DNA from: a virus
Strand: one strand, 5' to 3'
Length of the DNA: 31,866 bases
Virus record (IMG/VR): IMGVR_UViG_3300008450_000250
Span: 1-31,866 of that record
How positions within the stretch are numbered: position 1 is the stretch's first letter; each line of letters starts with the position of its first letter. Shown one piece after another: positions 15,996-22,476 of this stretch. The notes beneath the pieces were generated by a model. It was given only the letters and a program-made list of their open reading frames with translations, made no database searches and was not told the DNA's origin. A program made the position numbers and the translations under genes.

Positions 15996-15996
15996 T

Positions 15997-16155
15997 TCAT
16001 CTTTCCATTTCTTCCATAATTTCCCTACGATTCAGCTTTTTCTTACATCGCTGTTTCGTAGGTTTCTTTACATCTATAACTACATCTTCGTCAAATCCCC
16101 TAGGTTTTAATTTAGGGGCTTTAGTTTTAATGAAATAGCTATTTGAATATGTCAT
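15997..16155 (-). CDS. Small basic protein after the portal gene
   Basis: An ATG at 16155, one base past the portal stop, opens a 52-residue frame that ends one base before the next gene's ATG. It therefore fills this gap exactly. It reads MTYSNSYFIKTKAPKLKPRG, then FDEDVVIDV, then KKPTKQRCKKKLNRREIMEE. The Lys/Arg-rich end suggests nucleic-acid or portal contact. The ribosome site (GTGAGAG, about nine bases upstream) is weak, so translation is probably coupled to the portal. Unrecognised. Confidence 0.7.
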   Translation of the reverse strand: MTYSNSYFIKTKAPKLKPRGFDEDVVIDVKKPTKQRCKKKLNRREIMEEMER

Positions 16156-16156
16156 T

Positions 16157-17578
16157 TTATAAGACTCTCACCGTTGTATTTCTTGCTGTGGCTGTTGGAT
16201 TAAGTGTATTTAAAGAATCTATTTCCGCTACTTTTGCGATTGCTTCTTCTCTACTAAGTCCTTTCGTCTCCATGAAATAGTCTATACGAGATGCGCGACC
16301 TTCAGAGATTCTACGTGACCATACTTCCTCCTGTGCTTTATCATCTACTGGTAAAGAAGGTACTCCGAAAGTTACATACAAAATACCATCTAAAGGAAGA
16401 TTAATTCCTGGGATTGTTGCCGTAACGAATGTCATTACTTTATATAATCTAGCAAATCCCGCTTGGAACATTTTCTGACGCTGTCTACGCAATTCGAGAT
16501 TAGGCATTTCTTCTACAACTAATTGGAATCCAGATGTAGCAGCTGCATCACCAGATGATTCTAGTCGTACAGACCAGTCACCTGCAAAATCTTTTACCCA
16601 TTGACTGAATATATCTTCAATTGGTGTAAGGTTAACGTCTGGTCCTTTATATTCAACGTAAGGAGAAGAGCCTGGAGGAGCATCTACTTGTACGATTCTG
16701 CCAGGGCCACCGACAGTTGCAGGTGATGCAGGTACTTGACGAGGAACACCTGTCTGTGGGTCAACATAAGTCTCAGTTGTATTTGAAGAACCGGATATGT
16801 CGGCATTTGTGAACAATGTCTTCACTTTAGACCATGCAGCTGAATATTCAGAATCCATGATGTGAAGATTATACATCTCGTTCAAACCAATTAAATCAGT
16901 AGGAGCAGTATTCCACAAACCATAACGTGGGGTATTTGTATCATGGAAAGGAGCAACAGGAATAATACCATAAGGATTAGGATATTGCGCTTTAACGGAC
17001 AACTGCTTCGTCTTTTCGTCATATTCATAGTCTGTTATTGTTTCCATATCGAAGTGCCTAAAGTCATCTAAGTCTTCAGTGTCTTCACCAGTAATCATGA
17101 GCAAATCTGTTACCATGCGAGTGTTAGGGTCAACAGCAATTGCGCAATTGCCACGATGCAAAGCGTCAAATATTGGTTTATTATTGATAGGGTCCCATTG
17201 AATCAAGACAAGACCAGACTTGAGCATACGTACTTGATTGTCGAAGTTTGTAAAGAATTCAATCCAATCAGCACTATCCATAAGGTCAAGGAATGTTTGC
17301 GAAGCTTGTTGATTAACAGCACCATCTGTCCATACTTCTAACAAAGGTTGATTGCCAGAGAATAGTAAGCCGGACTTATCTACAATAGCTTTTGTGATAT
17401 TACGAGTACGAGGCTGTAGACCTTTTTCGCGCCAATTCTTTCTAAAGTTTGTAGGATTAGACAACGCTTTGATTAACTCTTCAGGCTGTTTGCCATCGTA
17501 GTAATTGATTGCTTTACGAGCAAACATTGCGTCTGGTTCACCTAATGCCTTGATTAGTTTTTCAATGATTTTGTTCAT
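16157..17578 (-). CDS. Portal protein
   Basis: The 473-residue protein forms the dodecameric ring at the head vertex through which DNA is pumped. The N-terminus holds INYYDGKQPEELIKAL and, 20 residues on, a PRTRNITKAIVDKSGLLFSG segment. This is the 'Y..g……N….iVd…..lfg' pattern of SPP1 gp6-type portals. A NEMYNLHIMDSEYSAAWSKVKTLF helix follows, with an ATSGFQLVVEEMPNLELRRQRQ stem-helix region at about 360. It starts directly at the terL stop (TAAATG) with AAGGA upstream. Length and position are normal. Confidence 0.9.
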   Translation of the reverse strand: MNKIIEKLIKALGEPDAMFARKAINYYDGKQPEELIKALSNPTNFRKNWREKGLQPRTRNITKAIVDKSGLLFSGNQPLLEVWTDGAVNQQASQTFLDLMDSADWIEFFTNFDNQVRMLKSGLVLIQWDPINNKPIFDALHRGNCAIAVDPNTRMVTDLLMITGEDTEDLDDFRHFDMETITDYEYDEKTKQLSVKAQYPNPYGIIPVAPFHDTNTPRYGLWNTAPTDLIGLNEMYNLHIMDSEYSAAWSKVKTLFTNADISGSSNTTETYVDPQTGVPRQVPASPATVGGPGRIVQVDAPPGSSPYVEYKGPDVNLTPIEDIFSQWVKDFAGDWSVRLESSGDAAATSGFQLVVEEMPNLELRRQRQKMFQAGFARLYKVMTFVTATIPGINLPLDGILYVTFGVPSLPVDDKAQEEVWSRRISEGRASRIDYFMETKGLSREEAIAKVAEIDSLNTLNPTATARNTTVRVL

Positions 17579-18853
17579 TTATAATGTCCTTAAAGTGGTT
17601 CTACCCTGTACAGGGAAAGCGTAATGAATATAGTAACCGCCGGCATCTAATGGATGGTCAACATTATTCGATTTGTCAGGTTCGCCCTTTATCCAAGCTT
17701 GCCGTTCAAGAGATTTAGTGTATTGTTTGCACGTATGTGTATTTACTTTATATCTTCGTTCTCCGTTACTATTACAGAACATAGCATTCATACTGTTGAT
17801 GCGGTCACCTACGGCAGGATTGGCGCCATTTACCATTAGTTTGAAACCGAATTCGCGAAGAATTGCATGTGATGTGTCTATACCAGCAGCATTTCTGTTC
17901 TTACCAGATGCATCGGGATAAACGTAAATCGATGTGTTAGGATATTTGCGGACTATCTCCCTACACATTGCTCTTGTATCTTTTAGTCCGCAAATCTCAT
18001 CGACAGCATAAGGAGCACCATCTTTACTAATATGAACTATTGCTGCCATATTGTCAACGTTAAAGTCCATACCAATATGTAGGGGTGCTCCACGAGGATT
18101 GTCTGCTACAGTGTAGTTAGTATGATTTTCGAATCTGTCAAAATCTTGGTAAACGATTGAAGTGTATATGTTTGCAAATTGCCCATTAATGTAGGCAGAG
18201 TGCTTTGACTTAGGAATGTTAGCAAGACGTGATGCGATATAATTCTTAGGAAGCAAGAAGTTATCGGTCATCTTCACATGCCAAATCTTTGTCATCTCAG
18301 ACGCCTCTTCTACAAATCGTCTATGCATGAAAGCAAAACCTTCTGGGGTACTTACCGCAAATTGAATGGCATTAGGAGCTTCTGACAAACGATTACCTAA
18401 TTCTGTGAAAGCATTATATCCAATCTCAGCATTGCGGCATAAGTCTGCTTCGTCCATTCCACCCCAAGCAAGAGACATACCATTCATACGAGTGTAGTTC
18501 TCAGCTGAAACATTTAACCAAATACGTGACATCTTTTTACCAATTTTGAATTCAATGTAGTCTACATAATTGTTGTTCAACCGTTCAGCATCATATTCTA
18601 AGCCAGTCGTAGGCAATATGCGCTTTAAGATAGGAACTATATTTCGTTGATTCATACCAGCAATTGGACTAATGATGACACCATGTTCACCAGGAAATAC
18701 TTCAGTAGCGCAACGAAGAGCTTTCCACGTTAATGCTTCTGACTTCCCAGAGCGGTACCCACCAACAAATCCTTGTATAGGCGTTTTGTCGTCCATGACA
18801 AATTCGACTTGATGAGGCATAAGTCTAGGCCGTAATTGAAGTATTTTACTCAT
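17579..18853 (-). CDS. terL: Terminase large subunit
   Basis: The 424-residue motor packages DNA into the procapsid and cuts it. The ATPase part has Walker A GGYRSGKS (31-38), Walker B ending GGMDEAD (131-137) and coupling motif STP (168-170). The nuclease part has the acidic residues Asp263 (GMDFN), Asp314 (YPDASG) and Asp399/Asp403 (NVDHPLDAGGYY), as in RNase H-fold terminase nucleases. Its ATG overlaps the terS stop by TAATG. The length is normal for the smaller terminases. Confidence 0.97.
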   Translation of the reverse strand: MSKILQLRPRLMPHQVEFVMDDKTPIQGFVGGYRSGKSEALTWKALRCATEVFPGEHGVIISPIAGMNQRNIVPILKRILPTTGLEYDAERLNNNYVDYIEFKIGKKMSRIWLNVSAENYTRMNGMSLAWGGMDEADLCRNAEIGYNAFTELGNRLSEAPNAIQFAVSTPEGFAFMHRRFVEEASEMTKIWHVKMTDNFLLPKNYIASRLANIPKSKHSAYINGQFANIYTSIVYQDFDRFENHTNYTVADNPRGAPLHIGMDFNVDNMAAIVHISKDGAPYAVDEICGLKDTRAMCREIVRKYPNTSIYVYPDASGKNRNAAGIDTSHAILREFGFKLMVNGANPAVGDRINSMNAMFCNSNGERRYKVNTHTCKQYTKSLERQAWIKGEPDKSNNVDHPLDAGGYYIHYAFPVQGRTTLRTL

Positions 18854-19296
18854 TATTCTTCGTCAGGTCTTTCAATTATGATTGGTTGTGACTCGACTTT
18901 GTCATAGGCAATTGCACCTTCATGGACAATAGTTTGTTTGGAGCCCATACCTTCATATTTCTTAGCGTGTAGTTCGATTGCTTTTAGGAGTGTATTAACA
19001 GGAATGTCAGAGCGGGCAAATTGACCAGGCTCTAAAGAGGCGAAATCGTCAAGGATTCTATTGAGTAGCATTCGAGGTTTTTGCATTGCAGAATTCTTTC
19101 CTTCACGGAAAGCTTCGCCATGTAGTGCTTCTAGGGTTTGACTAGTAACATTAAAGTACTTACAAATTTCCTCGAAAGTGTAGTAATGTCGCGCTAAATC
19201 ACATACAGACTCATCTGTCATAGCTTTAGGCTTATAGGTACTCTGATTGGCAACTTTTACAGTAGTTCTCAAGTCTTTAGGTGTTTCATCTTTCAT
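18853..19296 (-). CDS. terS: Terminase small subunit
   Basis: This 147-residue protein probably recognises phage DNA and loads the large subunit. It has an N-terminal helix-turn-helix (about 29-62), in which YTFEEICKYFNVTSQTLEAL reads as helix, turn, recognition helix. A helical oligomerisation region follows (LLNRILDDFASLE, LLKAIELHAKKYEGMG). The end is acidic (IERPDEE). The terL gene overlaps its stop. It lies behind a terminator and a TATAAATA box, so it appears to open the late packaging/head operon. Confidence 0.88.
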   Translation of the reverse strand: MKDETPKDLRTTVKVANQSTYKPKAMTDESVCDLARHYYTFEEICKYFNVTSQTLEALHGEAFREGKNSAMQKPRMLLNRILDDFASLEPGQFARSDIPVNTLLKAIELHAKKYEGMGSKQTIVHEGAIAYDKVESQPIIIERPDEE

Positions 19297-19348
19297 TGGC
19301 TTTTCCTCTCCAGGATTAGTTTAGACGCAATCCAGCATCTGATAGGTA

Positions 19349-19356
19349 TATTTATA
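19349..19356 (-). promoter_or_regulatory. T4-late-like promoter box TATAAATA upstream of terS
   Basis: The minus strand reads TTTTATAAATATACC 53 bases before the terS start. It sits just past the terminator of the upstream gene, where a fresh promoter is needed. The bases 17 upstream (CTCCTT) do not resemble a -35 element. This supports a phage-specific late promoter recognising an extended -10 alone. Confidence 0.55.
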
Positions 19357-19370
19357 AAATCCTAGGCGAG

Positions 19371-19399
19371 AAAAAGGAGAGTGAATTTTCACTCTCCTT
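19371..19399 (-). terminator. Intrinsic terminator upstream of terS
   Basis: AAGGAGAGTGAA and its complement (19374-19385 with 19388-19399) form a near-continuous stem closed by a short A/T loop, followed on the minus strand by TTTTT. It ends the transcript of the Cys/Gly-tailed gene that stops at 19421. Confidence 0.85.
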
Positions 19400-19420
19400 A
19401 TGGATTTAGTACGTAACCTA

Positions 19421-19852
19421 TTATCCGTTACCGTTACCATTTCCATTGTTACCGTTACCACAACCGCAGCAACAAGCCAAGCGAGCACGTAATTCATCAA
19501 TAGTAGTATGATTCATCAAGTCACGTGTTTTTTGGTTTTCAGCAGCTATTAACATATTTGTATTAGCTGATGTTGTAGCAATTGCCATTTGCGTTTGGTT
19601 ATGCTCTTTTAGATTTCCAATGGTGATTAGAAAATCGCGATGAACTCCGCTAATAAACTGCGCAGTATTTTGAGCAACAACTCTGTCACTTTCAACTCCT
19701 ACTCTATCAGCCACATTCCACCCTGTTGACTTTACATTATCATTAATGTGACAAGCATCTTCAGCTGTTTCGTGTCTCATATCTGCTACATCACGATGAA
19801 CTTGAGACAAATCCATGAAGCCAGCTGTACCTCCGGTAATTACATCTGCCAT
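19421..19852 (-). CDS. Unknown helical protein with Cys cluster and Gly-Asn tail
   Basis: The 143-residue protein is mainly helical and rich in His, Asp, Asn and Thr. It ends RARLACCCGCGNGNNGNGNG: a CCCxC cluster followed by a repeated Gly-Asn tail. The ribosome site AAAGGAGGTG is the closest to consensus in the window, and a strong terminator follows, which suggests high, self-contained expression. The Cys cluster could bind metal or form disulfides, and the Gly-Asn tail is likely flexible. The family is not recognised; a virion-internal or DNA-packaging accessory role is possible from position alone. Confidence 0.75.
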   Translation of the reverse strand: MADVITGGTAGFMDLSQVHRDVADMRHETAEDACHINDNVKSTGWNVADRVGVESDRVVAQNTAQFISGVHRDFLITIGNLKEHNQTQMAIATTSANTNMLIAAENQKTRDLMNHTTIDELRARLACCCGCGNGNNGNGNGNG

Positions 19853-19874
19853 AATACACCTCCTTTAAGTTATG

Positions 19875-20243
19875 TCAGAAGTCTTCTGACTGCTTATTTA
19901 GGAGCATAGTGTTAGAAGAAGTATGCAAAAGTACTGTATTGGTACCGTTTATATTCAGGAAGTCAACAAAGCCGTTAACTAAAGCAGATGGATTAGGACA
20001 AAGGGGTATTAATAAAGGTGCTTTGAATTTCTTCTTATAATGATGTCCAGTTGTTAAATTAAAACGTCGTAGCCATTTAACAGTTTCAGCGTGTCCTGAT
20101 TTATTGACTACACTCAGGATGAAGAAGTCATGATTGGGGTATTGTATGGACAATGCGGTGATGTTTGGATGAGTAGATTGAAGGACATGGACGGGAATTC
20201 CATTTTTGAATATACCGATTACTAAGATAGGATTAGTCATCAT
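19875..20243 (-). CDS. Unknown small protein
   Basis: The 122-residue protein opens MMTNPILVIGIFKNGIPVHV and contains PNHDFFILSVVNKSGHAETVKW and KKKFKAPLLIPLCPNPSALVN. The hydrophobic strands are spaced like a small alpha/beta domain; there is no signal peptide. Two adjacent ATG codons (20243 and 20240) follow GGAG. The second gives the better spacing. The gene contains one copy of the 17-nt repeat (20139-20155) in coding sequence. The stop overlaps the palindrome GTCAGAAGACTTCTGAC. Function unknown. Confidence 0.6.
   Translation of the reverse strand: MMTNPILVIGIFKNGIPVHVLQSTHPNITALSIQYPNHDFFILSVVNKSGHAETVKWLRRFNLTTGHHYKKKFKAPLLIPLCPNPSALVNGFVDFLNINGTNTVLLHTSSNTMLLNKQSEDF
20139..20155 (+). 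repeat. 17-nt repeat copy 1 (plus orientation, inside a gene)
   Basis: GTATTGTATGGACAATG, followed by CG. It is identical to the copies at 20405, 20726 and 20751 (core 17 nt). This one lies in the minus-strand gene at 19875-20243, where it encodes part of ALSIQYPN. Confidence 0.8.
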
Positions 20244-20404
20244 ATTACTCCATCTAGATTTGTAATATTATTTAAGTGAATATTTCTTTTTGTCCATCAA
20301 GTGGTACTCTTTTGCGTGAAAAGTTCTTAGTGCTTTGAGTAGTTGCTGAGTGAGACTGTTATGAAGCAATGGTTTTTACTTCTATTTGAAGCGAAGGAAT
20401 TTTT

Positions 20405-20421
20405 GTATTGTATGGACAATG
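20405..20421 (+). repeat. 17-nt repeat copy 2 (plus orientation, intergenic)
   Basis: GTATTGTATGGACAATG followed by CG, as in copy 1. It lies just downstream (minus-strand sense) of the terminator at 20436-20462. On the plus strand its ATG would open a 12-codon frame ending at a TAA inside the terminator stem, with only a distant AAGGA upstream, so a coding role is doubtful. Confidence 0.8.
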
Positions 20422-20435
20422 CGAATATCCGGAGC

Positions 20436-20462
20436 AAAAAGAAGCCCTAAATTAATAGGGCT
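20436..20462 (-). terminator. Intrinsic terminator after the 65-residue gene
   Basis: AGCCCTA and TAGGGCT (20443-20449 with 20456-20462) form a 7-bp stem with a 6-nt loop, followed on the minus strand by TTCTTTTT. It closes the transcript of the small-gene cluster starting near 22921. Confidence 0.8.
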
Positions 20463-20465
20463 AAA

Positions 20466-20487
20466 GAGTTGTCATGTCAAACAACTC
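20466..20487 (-). other. Hairpin upstream of the terminator
   Basis: GAGTTGT and ACAACTC form a 7-bp stem with an 8-nt loop, immediately before the intrinsic terminator in the direction of transcription. It could protect the mRNA 3' end or be processed. Confidence 0.5.
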
Positions 20488-20537
20488 GGAGATTACAACA
20501 AAAACTATTAAGTCTGTATTTATTATGGCTATTAATC

Positions 20538-20735
20538 TTATTTGTTTTTCTTTTTGCGATTGTCTACACCACGTACTTCTAAACACATGTTCAGGAAATT
20601 GATTGCATCTTGTGGATTTTCTGTGACTTTATCTAATAAAGCTTGAATTGATGCTCTTGAAAGGGCGAACCGAGTATATCCGTCTGCTGCTGTCGTACAT
20701 TTACAGTAATCTGCTAATAATTTTACATTGTCCAT
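20538..20735 (-). CDS. Small unknown protein with start codon inside the 17-nt repeat
   Basis: Translation is placed at the ATG at 20735, six bases after AAAAGGTG, giving 65 residues: MDNVKLLADYCKCTTAADGY, then RFALSRASIQALLDKVTENP, ending in a basic KKKNK. It is helical and has three cysteines. The ATG lies in the loop of an AUUGU/ACAAU hairpin formed by the repeat. A second, tandem copy of the repeat with its own ATG is 25 bases upstream in another frame. Translation may be regulated by this element. Function unknown. Confidence 0.6.
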   Translation of the reverse strand: MDNVKLLADYCKCTTAADGYTRFALSRASIQALLDKVTENPQDAINFLNMCLEVRGVDNRKKKNK

Positions 20736-20742
20736 ACAATAC
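20721..20742 (-). repeat. Tandem 22-nt repeat, copy 3 (contains a start codon)
   Basis: On the minus strand GTATTGTATGGACAATGTAAAA, identical over 22 nt to 20746-20767, with the three bases GGT between. The shared 17-nt core matches copies 1 and 2. Its ATG is the start of the 65-residue gene. Confidence 0.85.
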
Positions 20743-20745
20743 ACC

Positions 20746-20767
20746 TTTTACATTGTCCATACAATAC
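20746..20767 (-). repeat. Tandem 22-nt repeat, copy 4
   Basis: Same 22 nt as 20721-20742, with a period of 25 bases. It contributes the AAAAGG part of the ribosome site of the 65-residue gene. It directly follows the 12-bp hairpin at 20768-20800 in the direction of transcription. Confidence 0.85.
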
Positions 20768-20800
20768 GCACAGGTAGTTTTTGTTATTAACTACCTGTGC
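20768..20800 (-). other. 12-bp hairpin without U-tract
   Basis: GCACAGGTAGTT pairs perfectly with AACTACCTGTGC around a 9-nt loop. It lies between the stop of the 79-residue gene and the tandem repeats. No T-run follows on either strand, so it is not a standard intrinsic terminator. It may be an mRNA processing or stability element, or an operator. Confidence 0.65.
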
Positions 20801-20810
20801 TACACCTGTC

Positions 20811-21050
20811 TTACTTCACATGCCAAAGAATAGGTGCATATTTTAATGCTCTTTCGTAATCAGCCATTGTTTCAAGATGTGGTGTAATTTCTTCATAAAA
20901 TCCGCGAAAATCACCAATAACTTCTTTCCCAAACTCATTAGATATATCCCAAACATTCAGCATGTGTTCATCAACATAGACAATTGCTGCTGTGTCTGTC
21001 AATTTTACTTTAAGGTGGCGATTTTCAATAATAATTCTTGATTTTGACAT
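20811..21050 (-). CDS. Small unknown protein
   Basis: The 79-residue protein starts MSKSRIIIENRHLKVKLTDT with a beta-strand pattern, then IVYVDEHMLNVWDI and a helical, acidic second half (RGFYEEITPHLETMADYERA). It starts with AGGAGAATCAA upstream, 10 bases past the stop of the endonuclease gene. It has no signal peptide or membrane helix. Its place among small genes after a sigma70-like promoter suggests an early, host-interaction role. Unrecognised. Confidence 0.6.
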   Translation of the reverse strand: MSKSRIIIENRHLKVKLTDTAAIVYVDEHMLNVWDISNEFGKEVIGDFRGFYEEITPHLETMADYERALKYAPILWHVK

Positions 21051-21059
21051 TTGATTCTC

Positions 21060-21971
21060 CTAGTATAATGGTTTTGTTGCTGCTTTGTATTTTAAGACTA
21101 ATTCTTTGGCTTTAAGTCTGATAGCTTGTTCGCTTAATTTAAGCTGTTTTTCTAATTCTTTTACTTGATTTACCCTTACTTTTTGTTCTTTAGCAAGTCT
21201 GTCAGCTTGTTTCCTTTGTTGTTCTGTTGTAATTTCACCAGATTCACGTTGGTCAACATATTTTCTATTTTCTTGAATTTTAAGTTGAGTATATTTTTGA
21301 TGCTTTAAAATAACTGCGTCATAAGTCTTTTTGCATTGCTCATTGTAATCAGCTAATTTTCTGTATTCTTTATCTAATTCATAAAATGCAACTGTTACTT
21401 TTTGAGAATATCTTTCAAAGAAAGCTTTATTGTAAAGCTGCTTAGGTTGATAAGTGCTAAGAATTCTTTCTTCTTCAGCTTTCAGTTCTTCTGGAGTAGA
21501 ATCCGGCATTGACTTCAGAATTTCCATATAGAATGAATCTACTCCATATTTTTCAACATCATTCTTAAGAGTCAAATTACCAAAGTAAACATTGCTACAA
21601 CCAAATTTCCAGTAATTTTTTAACCAATAATGATGAACTGCTCTTCTTAAGTCTGGTCTTTTTGAAGAGCCAATATACATCCGGTTTGTTTTACGATTAA
21701 TAATTGCGTATACAGAAGGAGTTTGAATATATTTCCACCCATTCATAATAGATTTAGGACTAATAGTCATTCCCATCTCAGCAATACCGTATTCATTTTT
21801 AACTCTAACTTCTTTCCATCCGGTCATTTTCTTTAATCTGTATCTATTAGAAATAGTGTTTTCTAATCCAGCTTTTTCGAGAGCAGCTTTTAGCATTAAT
21901 CTACCGTTATCATCTGTCTTTAATCGTTTGTACGCTGTACAAAATTGTTTGTCAATAGTTTTAGTTGTCAT
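21060..21971 (-). CDS. GIY-YIG endonuclease, probably free-standing homing type
   Basis: This 303-residue protein has a GIY-YIG core at about 86-182. The two motif strands read SVYAIINRKTNRMYIGSS (86-103), with VYA and MYIG in place of GIY and YIG. Arg105/Arg109 follow, a Glu lies in EEERILSTY (about 166-174) as the metal ligand candidate, and NKAF ends the domain. A DNA-contact region of about 80 residues precedes the core, and a long Lys/Glu/Gln coiled coil (about 200-300) follows it. Such enzymes cut related DNA to spread their own gene. No intron is evident here, so it looks free-standing. It is preceded by a GAGG-type site. Confidence 0.75.
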   Translation of the reverse strand: MTTKTIDKQFCTAYKRLKTDDNGRLMLKAALEKAGLENTISNRYRLKKMTGWKEVRVKNEYGIAEMGMTISPKSIMNGWKYIQTPSVYAIINRKTNRMYIGSSKRPDLRRAVHHYWLKNYWKFGCSNVYFGNLTLKNDVEKYGVDSFYMEILKSMPDSTPEELKAEEERILSTYQPKQLYNKAFFERYSQKVTVAFYELDKEYRKLADYNEQCKKTYDAVILKHQKYTQLKIQENRKYVDQRESGEITTEQQRKQADRLAKEQKVRVNQVKELEKQLKLSEQAIRLKAKELVLKYKAATKPLY

Positions 21972-21976
21972 AATTA

Positions 21977-22171
21977 TTATCCTCTTTTTGGTAAGTCGTA
22001 TCCGTATGTCACGTAATCGTATTCATCTACAAAAGTTCCTGCTACTTGAGTTCTAGACTTCCAAACTCTAAAAGCTGTGCTCCTATTCATGTAAGATTCC
22101 CATCTACGTTCTTGACCCGGAGTCAAGTTATTTGGCATTGTGTTTTTTGATTTCTTATCCATCTTTTTCAT
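21977..22171 (-). CDS. Small basic unknown protein
   Basis: The start is placed at the ATG at 22171, five bases after AGGTGA and two bases past the upstream stop; a GTG at 22180 is possible. The product is 64 residues: basic MKKMDKKSKNTMPNN, then LTPGQERRWESYMNRSTAFR, then EYDYVTYGYD. The 'LTPGQERRWESYMNRS' phrase reads as an amphipathic helix that could bind nucleic acid. Unrecognised. Confidence 0.6.
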   Translation of the reverse strand: MKKMDKKSKNTMPNNLTPGQERRWESYMNRSTAFRVWKSRTQVAGTFVDEYDYVTYGYDLPKRG

Positions 22172-22172
22172 T

Positions 22173-22475
22173 TCATTCACCTGTTAAAAGTTTAGTTTTA
22201 ATTTTCTTTTCTGCTCGTTCAGCAGCTCTTTTCATTACATAATCATTCATTTCATCTTTACGTTTGCATTTAATCGCAGCCATTCTTTTTGTTTTCTGTA
22301 CATCCATTACTTTAGAGAATACAGATTCGTTGTCTGTAATGATACAATCAATAGCAGATTCATAAAGTTCTTTAAAGATTTTCGGGTGTTTTCTTTTTAA
22401 CTCAACAGAAATTAATTTTGCTAATTTTCTATCGAAACCTTCTTTAGTTGTAACTTTATAATAAGTCTTTTTCAT
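22173..22475 (-). CDS. Small basic helical unknown protein
   Basis: Translated from the ATG at 22475, whose AAAGGA site lies in the end of the upstream gene, this is 100 residues. It is Lys/Arg-rich (for example FDRKLAKLISVELKRKHPKI and MKRAAERAEKKIKTKLLTGE) and almost all helical, suggesting nucleic-acid binding. A TTG at 22508 would add 11 basic residues. No family is recognised. Confidence 0.6.
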   Translation of the reverse strand: MKKTYYKVTTKEGFDRKLAKLISVELKRKHPKIFKELYESAIDCIITDNESVFSKVMDVQKTKRMAAIKCKRKDEMNDYVMKRAAERAEKKIKTKLLTGE

Positions 22476-22476
22476 T

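Larger units (their letters stand above)
20244..20537. other. Non-coding regulatory stretch
   Basis: This 294-base gap has no frame with a credible ribosome site on either strand. It holds a hairpin at 20466-20487, a terminator at 20436-20462 and one 17-nt repeat copy at 20405-20421. The remaining 140 bases (20260-20400) show no feature I can name. No convincing sigma70 promoter for the gene starting at 20243 was found. Confidence 0.6.

Noticed and set aside
18920-18935. ATGGACAATAG as another copy of the 17-nt repeat
   Set aside because: Only the right half matches; it lies in terS coding sequence and falls within chance expectation.
19868-19890. Palindrome GTCAGAAGACTTCTGAC as a terminator
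   Set aside because: The two arms are separated by one base only, so a hairpin would lose several pairs, and no T-run follows; it lies at a stop codon and may be chance.
20410-20450. Plus-strand 12-codon peptide starting inside repeat copy 2
   Set aside because: Very short, with poor ribosome-site spacing, and it ends inside a terminator stem that serves the other strand.
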